Below are positions 16,602 to 25,286 of a stretch of DNA of 64,000 bases, piece by piece. The stretch spans positions 1 to 64,000 of the forward strand of contig DPRR01000023.1 in the NCBI GenBank assembly GCA_003538625.1, given 5' to 3'. Numbering within the stretch: position 1 is the first letter of the stretch; every line of letters begins with the position of its first letter. The position numbers and the translations under genes are program-made. The DNA is from Ignavibacteriales bacterium (GTDB lineage: Bacteria > Bacteroidota > Ignavibacteria > Ignavibacteriales > Ignavibacteriaceae). Below the pieces are notes generated by a model. It made no database searches. It saw nothing but the letters and a program-made list of their open reading frames with translations, and was not told where the DNA came from.

Positions 16602-17069
16602 ATGGAAAAAATTAGAGAGATTTTGAAAGTGAAAGGTAACCAAATCTATTCGGTTTCACCGGATACTACCGTTTACGATGCTCTTAAGCTAATGGCCGAG
16701 AAAAATATAGGTGCAGTTGTTGTACTTGAAGGAAAAAAATTATTCGGCATTATGAGTGAAAGAGATTATGCGAGGAAAGTAGTCCTCAAGTCTAAATTTT
16801 CAAAAGAAGTTTTGGTTAAAGAAATTATGTCAAATGAAATATTTTGTATTGACATTGATGAGTCTATCACTAACACTCAAGCAATTATGATACAGAAGCG
16901 AATTAGGCACCTCCCTGTTATTGATAAAAACGAATTGGTCGGTATAGTATCCATTGGTGATATTGTAAAAGCTTCAATAGACAATAAAACATTTTTGATA
17001 GATCAGCTGATTACATATATCAGAGGTATTCCTGCCCCTCAAAAAGAGCAAATTTTTGAAATAATTTAG
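16602..17069 (+). CDS. CBS-domain-pair protein
   Basis: This 155-aa cytosolic protein is essentially one Bateman module. CBS1 (about 8-65) contains VYDALKLMAEKNIGAVVVLE and GIMSERDYARKVVL; CBS2 (about 75-130) contains IMIQKRIRHLPVIDKNELVG and SIGDIVKASID. Such modules bind adenosine nucleotides and sense energy state, usually by controlling a partner protein. No catalytic domain is attached. It reads divergently from its left neighbours and is followed 70 bp downstream by a broken DHH-family gene. Stress-linked CsbD and Lmo0937-type genes lie nearby. Confidence 0.9.
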   Translation: MEKIREILKVKGNQIYSVSPDTTVYDALKLMAEKNIGAVVVLEGKKLFGIMSERDYARKVVLKSKFSKEVLVKEIMSNEIFCIDIDESITNTQAIMIQKRIRHLPVIDKNELVGIVSIGDIVKASIDNKTFLIDQLITYIRGIPAPQKEQIFEII

Positions 17070-17139
17070 AGATTATAAACATAGAATTACTGTTTCTATT
17101 ATTAGCTTAAATGTAAATAACATTCAAACAGGTAGTGTA

Positions 17140-17561
17140 ATGAGTACTCAAAAGAATCTTCTATCAGTGATGGAATCTCATAGAGGCGAAAAACACATCA
17201 TTGTTTTACACGAGTATCCGGATCCTGAGGCAATCGCATCAGGATATGCGCATAAGATAATCAGTAATTCCTTTGATATCAAAATTGATATAATCTACAC
17301 TGGAACCGTGAGCCATCCTCAAAACAAAGCTTTAATATGTTCTCTTGACTGCAATTTAATCCCTTATGAAAGCGGCTTTTCTATTCCAATTGGGTTTCTT
17401 TCGGGGGTGATAACCAGGAAAAATTCAATCAGATAAAATGGGATGTATTTGATAAGCAGATAAAGACAAAAATTTTACAAAAGATTGGGGTAAATTCTGA
17501 ACAATCTATTCCGGATGAAAAATCTCAATCATTATCCTCATATTTAAAATCGAGCAAATAA
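17140..17561 (+). pseudogene. Remnant of a DHH-family phosphoesterase
   Basis: The first 87 codons match the N-terminus of DHH-family nanoRNase/exopolyphosphatase-like proteins: HIIVLHEYPDPEAIASGYAH carries the DxD-type motif region. The frame then ends at 17436. In another frame GDNQEKFNQIKWDVFDKQIK runs to a stop at 17561, resembling the family's C-terminal tail. The full-length family is over 300 aa, so most of the DHH and all of the DHHA1 domain appear deleted, with a frameshift at the junction near 17400. It follows the CBS gene. Confidence 0.65.
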
Positions 17562-18121
17562 AAAACTAATTGAGGTTGTACAACTCAAACATTATTATTA
17601 ATAATTTTGCCCTAAAGAATATTACTACCGTTGTAAGGTTATACAGTTAAAAAACCTGTTCAATTTGATTTTTCATAACATACAAATAATGGATATCGAA
17701 TAAAATAAACCCTAAAACCGAAGCCTCAGGACATTGTCTTAAAAGCGAAGGTGTGAGGACTTTCTAGTAGCCGCATATTTAAAATAATTAAAAATAATTA
17801 TACGGTGATCGAGACGATAATTACAGAGGGGCATATAGAAATATTTTTTGAAAGGATGAACAATGATAAATATATTATTACTCGATACACAAATAAATGA
17901 ACCAATGAGCAAAAAGCATTCTGTCAATTAAAGCAACCCCTCTAAATTTGACAATTAAAAGAAAGATGAATACTTCCAAGAAATAATCGTCATTTTAACA
18001 AGATAGAATATATAAATATTGATTATTATTCTTTTATCAATATGTTTCGAAAAAAAATCATTATTTAAAGTTAAAAAAGATTTAACTAAAATTATTATGC
18101 TCATTAATTCCATTCAAAATA
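17562..18121. other. Non-coding gap
   Basis: No reliable gene is present. A near-palindrome TTGAGGTTGTACAACTCAA lies just after the DHH remnant (17570-17588). Repeat copy D lies at 17710. A 62-codon minus-strand frame at 17739-17927 overlaps that repeat and lacks a ribosome binding site. Confidence 0.5.
17710..17730 (-). repeat. Terminator repeat, copy D
   Basis: CCCTAAAACCGAAGCCTCAGG keeps the cTTCGg loop (minus strand) with a shortened stem. The right flank (ACATTGTCTTAAAAGCGAAGG) matches the family consensus loosely up to about 17780. No gene ends immediately upstream on the minus strand, so it is an orphan copy. Confidence 0.5.
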
Positions 18122-18319
18122 TTATCTAATATCTAGAACATTAGCCGAGCTATTCTCAATAAAGATAGTTTGAAGATTGAATTTGTTTTTATCAGCGCTT
18201 ATCAAATTTCCTGCTTTATCTTTAATATTAAAAACTGTTATCTGAAAATTAGTCAAATCAATAGTTCTGTAAACTGCAAACAAAAGAGCTATAACAATTA
18301 ATAACTGTATCAGAATCAT
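18122..18319 (-). CDS. Possible small membrane-anchored protein (65 aa)
   Basis: The protein has an N-terminal hydrophobic segment (MILIQLLIVIALLFAVYR) followed by about 45 polar residues (LTNFQITVFNIKDKAGN), a layout expected of an anchored periplasmic peptide. Only a weak GAGA lies before the ATG. I do not recognise the family. The region is gene-poor and decaying, so this could also be chance. Confidence 0.35.
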   Translation of the reverse strand: MILIQLLIVIALLFAVYRTIDLTNFQITVFNIKDKAGNLISADKNKFNLQTIFIENSSANVLDIR

Positions 18320-18656
18320 AAATTGTCTCTAAATTAGTAGAGTATTAAATAATTGATTTATCATAACTTATTTATAAATAATCAGCATTCCCGCTAGATC
18401 TTAGAAAATGCTAAACTTCAATAAATTTAAATGCATCATAATTAATTGTTGATTTATCATTTTCGAGTTGATCACCATTTCTATAAAAAAATTGCAGATG
18501 TTTACAAGGTTATCGATTTGCCTAAATGATAAAAAAAAGAATAGGCACAGTTACTTCAATTTTTTTAATTTATTTATGATTGTCTTAAGTAAAAACCACT
18601 ATTACTTATCAGTGATTCTTAAGTCTGTTACCTTTATTTAAGTGTAGCCTTATTAA
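18320..18656. other. Non-coding gap
   Basis: No gene or strong hairpin is visible here. The stretch is very AT-rich and lies downstream of the LuxR-type chimera gene on the minus strand. Confidence 0.45.
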
Positions 18657-19307
18657 TTATATGGCATTTTTATAATATTCACTTTGATATGCGTGTTTTG
18701 CTATCTGAATGCGAGTATTAAGGGATAATTTTATAAGGATATTATGGACATGACTCTTTACCGTATATGTTGAAACATTTAGTTGCTGTGCTATCTCTTT
18801 ATTAGTAAAACCATCTGCAACTTTTGAAATGACCTGCTTTTCACGGCTTGTTAAATAATCAGAGCCAGCAGTAGTTAAATTTTCAGGATTATCCAATTGT
18901 TGAGTAACGAAAGAAGACTGGTTTTGGTTTTTTAAATTTTCAACCTGTTTTTGATCAGAAGTGTTATTTATTTGAATATTTATATCTCCAAACACCATAA
19001 CAGTTTTATTTCTTATGGGTTTATTAATATCTTTCTTTTTAATATTAATTTTTCTTTCATTTATTTTTACTATCTCAGGTATTAGTTCAATATCATTATC
19101 GTTAGAATGATGGACTATAATTACATTCGCTCCCTCGTAAGAAAAATTAATAGCAACAAATCTTCGTAAATCTACCTCACTTCCGGAAATTATAGCAACT
19201 TTATCTTTTAAATCTTCTCTTCCAATTAATTTGTCAACCTGTGCCCCGTTTATTTTTGTTAAATCAAACAACTCTGGCTGAATTGTTGAAGTTTTAATGT
19301 TTTTCAT
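18657..19307 (-). CDS. LuxR-type HTH protein with degenerate SDR-like N-terminus
   Basis: This 216-aa protein joins two unrelated parts. Residues about 29-96 read like the first third of a general-stress short-chain dehydrogenase: EDLKDKVAIISGSEVDLRRF, then YEGANVIIVHHSNDNDIE and INERKINIKKKDI. The cofactor glycine motif that should follow 'SG' is replaced by SEVDLRR, so NAD(P) binding and catalysis are unlikely. A Gln/Asn-rich linker (about 112-148) leads to a LuxR/GerE helix-turn-helix (152-205, LTSREKQVISKVADGFTNKE). AAGGTG precedes the ATG. It is likely a transcription regulator whose input domain was made from an SDR fragment. The SDR assignment is by pattern and needs structure comparison. 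Confidence 0.75.
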   Translation of the reverse strand: MKNIKTSTIQPELFDLTKINGAQVDKLIGREDLKDKVAIISGSEVDLRRFVAINFSYEGANVIIVHHSNDNDIELIPEIVKINERKINIKKKDINKPIRNKTVMVFGDINIQINNTSDQKQVENLKNQNQSSFVTQQLDNPENLTTAGSDYLTSREKQVISKVADGFTNKEIAQQLNVSTYTVKSHVHNILIKLSLNTRIQIAKHAYQSEYYKNAI

Positions 19308-19800
19308 ATTGCACCTTTTTTTAGTTATTACACATTACCAATAAAGAAGTATTTATCTATTAACATTTGATTAACCATAAATGGTGCCTCCGCTCTTAAA
19401 TCATTTCGGATTATATTTATCATTTTATCATTCATTGCTAAACAACTAATCGGTCCATTTAACGATTTAAGAGGGAGGACTTTTTATAAATGAATTTTAA
19501 TTCTATGAAAGATTATTTGTTTGTTATTTCTGATGCCAATATATGCCAAGCATCCAATACTGGGTATAGCTTAATTTGTGTTATTTTTGTAGAGAAGATT
19601 GAATTTAAAATGCGATATTTTTGTGTGAAGTTTTGTAGTCTATTAGACCACAAGAAAATTAAAATAATTTAATTTATTTTATTTTAATAAGTATGTACTC
19701 GGTTATAAACTTTTTTTTATAGTAGTGAATATTTAAATGATATTTTGTGGGAATGAGAAAAATAGATAGTGAAAATCGAGCTGCTTAAGGAAAACATCGT
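19308..19800. other. Non-coding gap
   Basis: GGGAGGAC at about 19471 precedes a 60-codon plus-strand frame (19490-19672), but the protein composition is unconvincing and I do not call it. The first part (19308-19450) probably holds the promoter of the LuxR-type gene. Confidence 0.4.
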
Positions 19801-19998
19801 CTATGATTCTGAAACATATAAATAGATTAAATAAATTAATTCTTCCCTGGTTAATAATATTTTTTTTTGAATATTCTGAAACAACTCTTCCTCTTTACCA
19901 TCAATATATATTAAATCAGCATCCGATAGTTGAGGGAAATTTTGCATCAGTTTTAGCTTAATATTGCTCCAGTTACTCTTTATTTTTGATTCATGCAT
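19801..19998 (-). CDS. CsbD-like small stress protein
   Basis: This 65-aa protein aligns with the CsbD family pattern: KIKSNWSNIKLKLMQNFPQL, then SDADLIYIDGKEEELFQNIQ, compared with 'IKGNWKxxKGKLKxxxxxLTDDDLxxxxGKxEEL'. The C-terminal part (LTREELIYLIYLYVSES) is more hydrophobic than usual. CsbD proteins are small, abundant, general-stress proteins of unknown biochemical role. It lies close to a more canonical CsbD copy at 20214 and a Lmo0937-type gene, suggesting a stress cluster. Confidence 0.65.
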   Translation of the reverse strand: MHESKIKSNWSNIKLKLMQNFPQLSDADLIYIDGKEEELFQNIQKKILLTREELIYLIYLYVSES

Positions 19999-20213
19999 TA
20001 TTGTATTCTTTTAAGATATATCCCTGTACACTTCAACTAAATAATCACAATATCAATAACAATTTCTATTTACATCATTTTGCAGCAAATAAACAATTCA
20101 ACATAAACGTTAAAAAGTCTATCCAGAGCTTCAACCTTTACTCACTTTACTCTGGATAGAATTTAATAGTTGTTCTAATATGAAACTTTCATTAATGGAA
20201 TATTCAATAAAAT

Positions 20214-20414
20214 CTATTCATCACTCATATAATAACCGTTAATCATTTTAATAATTTCGGCATCTAACCTACGGTTTTTTTTTTGACGTCTTCCACGAAG
20301 TTCTTCCTTTTTTCCTTCAGTATACAATTGATCATCATCAGTTAGATCCGCATATCTTTGTTTTAATTTTCCTTTGAAAACCTTCCAATTACCTTTTATT
20401 TGTTTCTTATTCAT
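20214..20414 (-). CDS. CsbD family stress protein
   Basis: This 66-aa protein is a clear CsbD-type member: MNKKQIKGNWKVFKGKLKQ, then ADLTDDDQLYTEGKKEELRG and a basic RRQKKNRR segment. The ATG at 20414 is chosen because GGAGAG sits five bases before it; an upstream in-frame TTG overlaps that site. The family responds to general stress in many bacteria. Neighbouring CsbD-like and Lmo0937-type genes support a shared stress role. Confidence 0.85.
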   Translation of the reverse strand: MNKKQIKGNWKVFKGKLKQRYADLTDDDQLYTEGKKEELRGRRQKKNRRLDAEIIKMINGYYMSDE

Positions 20415-20551
20415 GACACTCTCCAAAGTTGATTATTATTGTCTGTAAATTAAATATACTTATTTATTGCTATTGGTTAGCTACTTTCTATTCACAATTC
20501 GATTACATCAACTTATTTAATTAAGTATTTCAAGTAAGTCTGCGAGTATTT

Positions 20552-20701
20552 TTACAATGGTTTCCTTCCTTGTATAACTCTTATTAATATAACCCCTATA
20601 GCCAGAATTAATAAAACATGAATAAATCCTCCTATAGTATATCCGGATATTAAACCTAAAAGCCATAAAATCACTAATATTACAAATATTGTCCAAAGCA
20701 T
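20552..20701 (-). CDS. Lmo0937-type small membrane protein
   Basis: This 49-aa gene is short enough to be missed by default gene callers. The product begins MLWTIFVILVILWLLGLISG, continues YTIGGFIHVLLILAIGVILI and ends RVIQGRKPL. That is two membrane helices joined by a Gly-rich turn, with a basic C-terminus, the arrangement of the lmo0937/DUF5670 family often found beside CsbD genes. A weak GAAG precedes the ATG. Its function is unknown, but family members accompany envelope-stress genes. Confidence 0.85.
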   Translation of the reverse strand: MLWTIFVILVILWLLGLISGYTIGGFIHVLLILAIGVILIRVIQGRKPL

Positions 20702-20858
20702 ATTAATCTTCTTTTTTAGATAAACTTTTTATTTTATTTACATCGATGTTAGAGTTAATAATATCTGTTTAAGTATTATCAATTCATTCTTCAGTATTAA
20801 CAATTGCCTTTTTTTGTTTCGACCAAGGATATTTAGTATTGATGATTAAATATTTTAT

Positions 20859-21233
20859 TTAAGAGTATAATACTTTTTTTTCCTGCTGAATTAATATTTC
20901 TCTCATTAATGTTAAGTCATCTGATTTAAATAAATAAAAATCAGCTCCAATATTAAGACTTAACGTTCTTAGATTATTTTTATAATGATTTGTATAAACA
21001 ATTATTAATGCTTTTGGACGCTTATTAGCAGCAAAGGCTAAAAGGTCTAATCCGGTTCCATCACAAAGATCTACATCGGTAATTACTATACTTGGATTGT
21101 ATTTAAATAATTTGGAGACTGCTTCTAAATTCGATTCAGTTTCCTGGATCTCAGAATCCTTGGATATTTTGCTTACTAAGTTTTTTAGTTGTTCTCTTAC
21201 TTCACAAGATTTATCTGCAATAAGTACATTCAT
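20859..21233 (-). CDS. Single-domain response regulator
   Basis: This 124-aa protein is a receiver domain alone. D53 in IVITDVDLCDGTG is the phospho-acceptor; the acidic pair near D7 is partly kept (LIADKSCE), where most receivers have DD. The conserved Lys is in YLFKSDD, and the Thr/Ser position is in IIVYTN. AAGGAG lies before the ATG. With no output domain it may act in a phosphorelay or by protein contact, perhaps with the large PAS kinase nearby. The altered acidic pocket could weaken magnesium binding. Confidence 0.85.
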   Translation of the reverse strand: MNVLIADKSCEVREQLKNLVSKISKDSEIQETESNLEAVSKLFKYNPSIVITDVDLCDGTGLDLLAFAANKRPKALIIVYTNHYKNNLRTLSLNIGADFYLFKSDDLTLMREILIQQEKKVLYS

Positions 21234-21469
21234 TTTACATCTCCTTAAATCTGAAATAAACTTAACTGTTAAGGAGTATATAAGGATAGAGCGAGAATCG
21301 TGAAATTATTGTAATGATTGTAAAAAATTGAATGAGGTAGATCGTTTCAAAATCTTGTGGTGTTTTTAACCACATTTGAGTATGAAATGTATCATTTGTC
21401 TACATATTCATTTTCTTGAATGGAAATTCGTGTTTTTTCCGCAGTTGTAATAATCATTACTATAAAACT

Positions 21470-22099
21470 TTATGTGATCAATTTCTGCTCAATTGCATAA
21501 CGTATAATTTCAGCATTAGTCTTCATTTTCATTTTTTCCATAATGCGGGATCTGTATGAAGTAACAGTATTAACGCTTATAAACAGTTTCTCTGCAATAT
21601 CCCGTGCCGGCATCCCTTCAGCAATAAGTCTCATCACTTCAAATTCTCTGGCGGATAAACTATCATGAATTGGTTTATCATAATTTACATCTAACTCAAA
21701 TGCAAGTTGTTCCGCTAATTGAGAGCTAATATATTTTCGTCCATCATTTATTTGACGTAATGCATCAATCAAAAACTTTGAAGCATTTTCTTTTGTAATA
21801 TATCCCGAGACTCCGGCCCTTAATGCACGCACTGCAAATCTATCTTCAGGGTGCATTGTAAGAATTAATATTTTAGTCTTGGGCGATTTAGTCCTTATAT
21901 CACTAATTATATCAAGTCCGCTTTTATCAGGAAGTGAAATGTCTAATATTACTATATCAATTTCGTGTTTATCAAGCAGTTTGAATAATTCATCGGCATT
22001 GCAAGCTTCAGCAATTATCTCAATATCAGATTCTCTTGCAGTAACTTTTTTTAATCCTTCGCGGATTAATTCATGATCATCAACAATTATTATTTTCAT
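21470..22099 (-). CDS. NarL/FixJ-family response regulator
   Basis: This 209-aa regulator has a receiver domain (1-120) with D8/D9 and phospho-acceptor D53 (IVILDISLPDKSG), a linker, and a LuxR-type helix-turn-helix (about 143-205; LSAREFEVMRLIAEGMPARD). AAGGGA precedes the ATG, and the gene lies 12 bp downstream of the large PAS histidine kinase in the same direction. The pair forms a NarX/NarL or UhpB/UhpA-type two-component system. Confidence 0.95.
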   Translation of the reverse strand: MKIIIVDDHELIREGLKKVTARESDIEIIAEACNADELFKLLDKHEIDIVILDISLPDKSGLDIISDIRTKSPKTKILILTMHPEDRFAVRALRAGVSGYITKENASKFLIDALRQINDGRKYISSQLAEQLAFELDVNYDKPIHDSLSAREFEVMRLIAEGMPARDIAEKLFISVNTVTSYRSRIMEKMKMKTNAEIIRYAIEQKLIT

Positions 22100-22111
22100 T
22101 TAATTCCCTTA

Positions 22112-24946
22112 TCAGTTAATTGGTACTTTAAGATGTATCATTGTACCACCCTGCTCAGTATTTTTTATTAAAAATTCACCGCCTATTATAAGTATTCTTT
22201 CCTTTATTCCTATTAATCCTATTGATTTTATACTAGCTAAATTTTCTGCTGTAATTCCAATCCCGTTATCAATAACTTTCATCTCAAAAATATCATTTTT
22301 ACTTGATAAAACTGTTACCACTTTTGTTGCTCGTGAATGTCTTGCTACATTTGTTAAAGCCTCTTGAAAAATGCGGAACAGGGCAATTTTTTTATCATCT
22401 TCAATTATTAAACTATTTAATGATTTTTCAAGTATGGTATCGATTTTATAACGTTTTCTAAATTCTATTAATTGCCATTCTATCGTAGAGATTAAATCTA
22501 AGTGATCTAAAACATCCAGTCGAAGTTCGGTAGCAATATCTTGAACACACTTAATCGATTTTTTAATAAGATCTTCCATCGATGTAAGATGCGAAAAAAA
22601 TATTTCTTTATTGTCAATACTACTATTTTCTACTTCGAGCATCATTAAACCAACGTCCATATTTATGGCTGTTAATATTTGTCCAATTTCATCATGAATT
22701 TCTCTCGCAAGCTTTGTTCGTTCTGCTTCTCTGGAAGCTTGCAGGCTTGAAGATAATGCTCTTAGATGTTTATGACTGATCAGCAACTCGCGTTCAATCA
22801 ATTTAGATTCTGTTACATCTAAACAAGAGCCATAATATCCAATTACTTTTCCCAGGTTATTTTTTTGTGGTACACCGCTGCTCGATAATATTCTAACTTC
22901 GCCATCGGGTCGAATTATTCTTTCTGTATGTGAAAATGGTTGCCCGGTATTAATTGCAATCTCAGTTTTTTTAATAATCTCAGATCTATCTTCAGGATGC
23001 AAATGTTTCTGAAATTCTTCAAAAGTTGGATTAAATTTGTTTTTATCTTCACCATAAATTCTATACAACTCATCAGACCAAAATAACTTTTTAGATTTAA
23101 TATTATATTTCCAACTTCCTAAATGAGTTAATTGCTCTGCTTGGGCTAGCACAGCGCGTTGTTGGTGTAATATTTTGGCCGCCTTTTTTTTCAAAGTCAC
23201 ATCAGTTACTACTTTGAGATACCCGATAGGTTTATTATCTGCATCTCTTTTAAAATTCCAATCAATTTGAACCTCAATTTTTTTTCCGGTTTTTGTTGTT
23301 CGTATGGATGTAACTGATTGCGGGATTGAAGTTTCATCACTTGATACTTTAAAAAATTTTTTTGAATTACTAATAAACTCTTTGTCATTATGTATTTCCC
23401 AAACTTTTTTACCAATTATTTCATCAACTTCAAATTCATATATATGAGCATAAGCATCGTTAGCAAGAGTAATAGTACCATCTAATGTAGTTTCAACTAT
23501 TCCATGCGGATGTGTTTGAAAAATATTACGGTATTGTTCTTCATTATCCTTCAGTTTTCGTTCTATTATTTTTTTATCCGTAACATCTCTAACTATGCAT
23601 AAGGTTAATTTTTTATCCTGTTGAAAAATAGGGCTTAGCATTATATCTACAGAAAACTCACTGCCGTCTTTTCGCAAACCGTATAAATCTAATCCATCAC
23701 CCATTCTTCTTTTAACGGGATTAGTTTTATACTTATCTATCTGTTTATCATGTGATTTTCTGTATCGTTGAGGAATTAAAAAGCTAATTTCTTTTTCAAG
23801 TATTTCTATTCTAGAATAACCAAATATCTTTTCTGCTTCATGATTCACTCGAAGTATTTTTCCATCTGCATCAACAACAATTATTGCATCCGGCGAGGAT
23901 TCAAAAAATTGAGAGAAAGTTTTTTCACTTTCAATAAGATTTTGCTCAGCTACTTTACGTAAGGTTATATCAGTTATATAAAACATATAACCTAAATATT
24001 TGTTGTTTTGAATTATTCTATTTTTTGTTATTAAAATGTGTCTCTGTTCGTTTCCGAAACTTACTTCTCTTTCTTCTTTCTCATTTTCTTCTAGTTTATT
24101 TATCTCAGGCAATGTTTCAGTTATTTGTTTACCCTTTTGAAAGTGAGGAGATAATCTAAATAATTCTTGAGCACTATTATTAGAATGAATTATCTTCATC
24201 GATTCATCGGTAACAATAACTGCATCTCTCATCGTACTAAAAAGATTGTAAGATAGATTTTCAATACCAAAATTAAATAGTTTATATTGGGCAATAGCAG
24301 CAACAATAAAGACGGTCTGGATAATACTGACTGATTCAGCTAACCTGAATGAGTTTCTGAAATCAAAAATATGTGGGAATATTATGTTTGTAAAAAGAGC
24401 TGTTGAAATGGCTAATATTGTTCCTGCAATAATTAACCAGGCAGATTTTTTAACGTGAATGTTTTCTATGCCATAAGTCTTTTTAAATATCAGATATAAC
24501 CCATAGAGAACAGGTATTATATTTGAAGCCATAATAATAAGTAAAAACAAAGAACCAAATTCTTCACCAGTTCCCCTATTTATTATTTCATACTCTTTAA
24601 TTAATAATTTGGTATTCAGTGAGACTGTGATGCTTAATATTGTAAGGAAAACAAAAAATATAAATATTCGGTCTCTCTTTTTACCTGTAAAATCATAAGA
24701 AAAATTAAGAAACCAAATACCGATTGATAGCCAAAAGATAGATGTAAATTTAAAACTTAAAGTGATATATTCTGATCGAATGTTTTGACTTAATATAGTA
24801 TCGCACAATATCCAAAAAGAAATATTGATTAAATAATAGATGTAACTATTATATAAAGTATTATTTCTTTTTTTTGCAAAAATATATGCCGTAAAAAATA
24901 CATTAATTAGAAGCGCAATTGCCGGTATTATCGCATGCTTATTCAT
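22112..24946 (-). CDS. Multi-PAS histidine kinase with 7TM sensor
   Basis: This 944-aa kinase is the partner of the adjacent NarL-type regulator. An N-terminal block of about seven membrane helices (1-225) resembles the histidine kinase 7TM N-terminal domain. Four PAS domains follow at about 230-340, 345-465, 470-590 and 605-725. The HisKA_3 domain contains LAREIHDEIGQ with the phosphorylated histidine (about residue 755), and the HATPase_c ends the protein (VIDNGIGI). Multiple PAS domains suggest integration of internal redox or ligand signals with a membrane signal. The start ATG has no clear ribosome binding site. Confidence 0.93.
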   Translation of the reverse strand: MNKHAIIPAIALLINVFFTAYIFAKKRNNTLYNSYIYYLINISFWILCDTILSQNIRSEYITLSFKFTSIFWLSIGIWFLNFSYDFTGKKRDRIFIFFVFLTILSITVSLNTKLLIKEYEIINRGTGEEFGSLFLLIIMASNIIPVLYGLYLIFKKTYGIENIHVKKSAWLIIAGTILAISTALFTNIIFPHIFDFRNSFRLAESVSIIQTVFIVAAIAQYKLFNFGIENLSYNLFSTMRDAVIVTDESMKIIHSNNSAQELFRLSPHFQKGKQITETLPEINKLEENEKEEREVSFGNEQRHILITKNRIIQNNKYLGYMFYITDITLRKVAEQNLIESEKTFSQFFESSPDAIIVVDADGKILRVNHEAEKIFGYSRIEILEKEISFLIPQRYRKSHDKQIDKYKTNPVKRRMGDGLDLYGLRKDGSEFSVDIMLSPIFQQDKKLTLCIVRDVTDKKIIERKLKDNEEQYRNIFQTHPHGIVETTLDGTITLANDAYAHIYEFEVDEIIGKKVWEIHNDKEFISNSKKFFKVSSDETSIPQSVTSIRTTKTGKKIEVQIDWNFKRDADNKPIGYLKVVTDVTLKKKAAKILHQQRAVLAQAEQLTHLGSWKYNIKSKKLFWSDELYRIYGEDKNKFNPTFEEFQKHLHPEDRSEIIKKTEIAINTGQPFSHTERIIRPDGEVRILSSSGVPQKNNLGKVIGYYGSCLDVTESKLIERELLISHKHLRALSSSLQASREAERTKLAREIHDEIGQILTAINMDVGLMMLEVENSSIDNKEIFFSHLTSMEDLIKKSIKCVQDIATELRLDVLDHLDLISTIEWQLIEFRKRYKIDTILEKSLNSLIIEDDKKIALFRIFQEALTNVARHSRATKVVTVLSSKNDIFEMKVIDNGIGITAENLASIKSIGLIGIKERILIIGGEFLIKNTEQGGTMIHLKVPIN

Positions 24947-25224
24947 TAATACTCATAAGTTTATTTAAGATTAAAATTACAGGATAAAATATGATTTGGC
25001 AATATGATAAATAAAATATTTGTAATTGAATTCAGGCAGTTAAATAGAAAAGAGTTTTTACTTTAAACCAGTATTTTGTTTTTTAATAAATTAATTAATT
25101 GAAACAAGAATCTATCTATGTGAAAAATAAAGAAGTAGGTACTTACGTAAATGTAAGTAATCATTATAAAAAAAAGTGCACCGCTTACAATCAAGAAGAT
25201 TTAAAAACTTATAAAATAAAAAAC
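24947..25224. other. Gap upstream of the PAS kinase
   Basis: No gene is visible. The AT-rich stretch should contain the promoter for the kinase-regulator operon and ends at terminator repeat copy E. Confidence 0.4.
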
Positions 25225-25246
25225 CCCTGAAATCGAAACCTCAGGG
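25225..25246 (-). terminator. cTTCGg-type terminator repeat, copy E
   Basis: On the minus strand CCCTGAGGTTTCGATTTCAGGGG forms a stable hairpin followed by TTTTTTATTTT, a textbook intrinsic terminator. It lies 40 bp after the stop of the methyltransferase gene. The flank AAGGCCCTGAGG with GTTAACACAAG is shared with copy B. Confidence 0.85.
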
Positions 25247-25286
25247 CCTTGTGTTAACAAAAGGCTGTGTGTACCCTTCTCTTAAT

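Noticed and set aside
17739..17927. Minus-strand 62-codon frame
   Set aside because: It overlaps repeat copy D, has no ribosome binding site and the protein looks random.
19490..19672. Plus-strand 60-codon frame preceded by GGAGG
   Set aside because: The spacing (about 11 bases) and amino acid composition are unconvincing, and no family is recognised.
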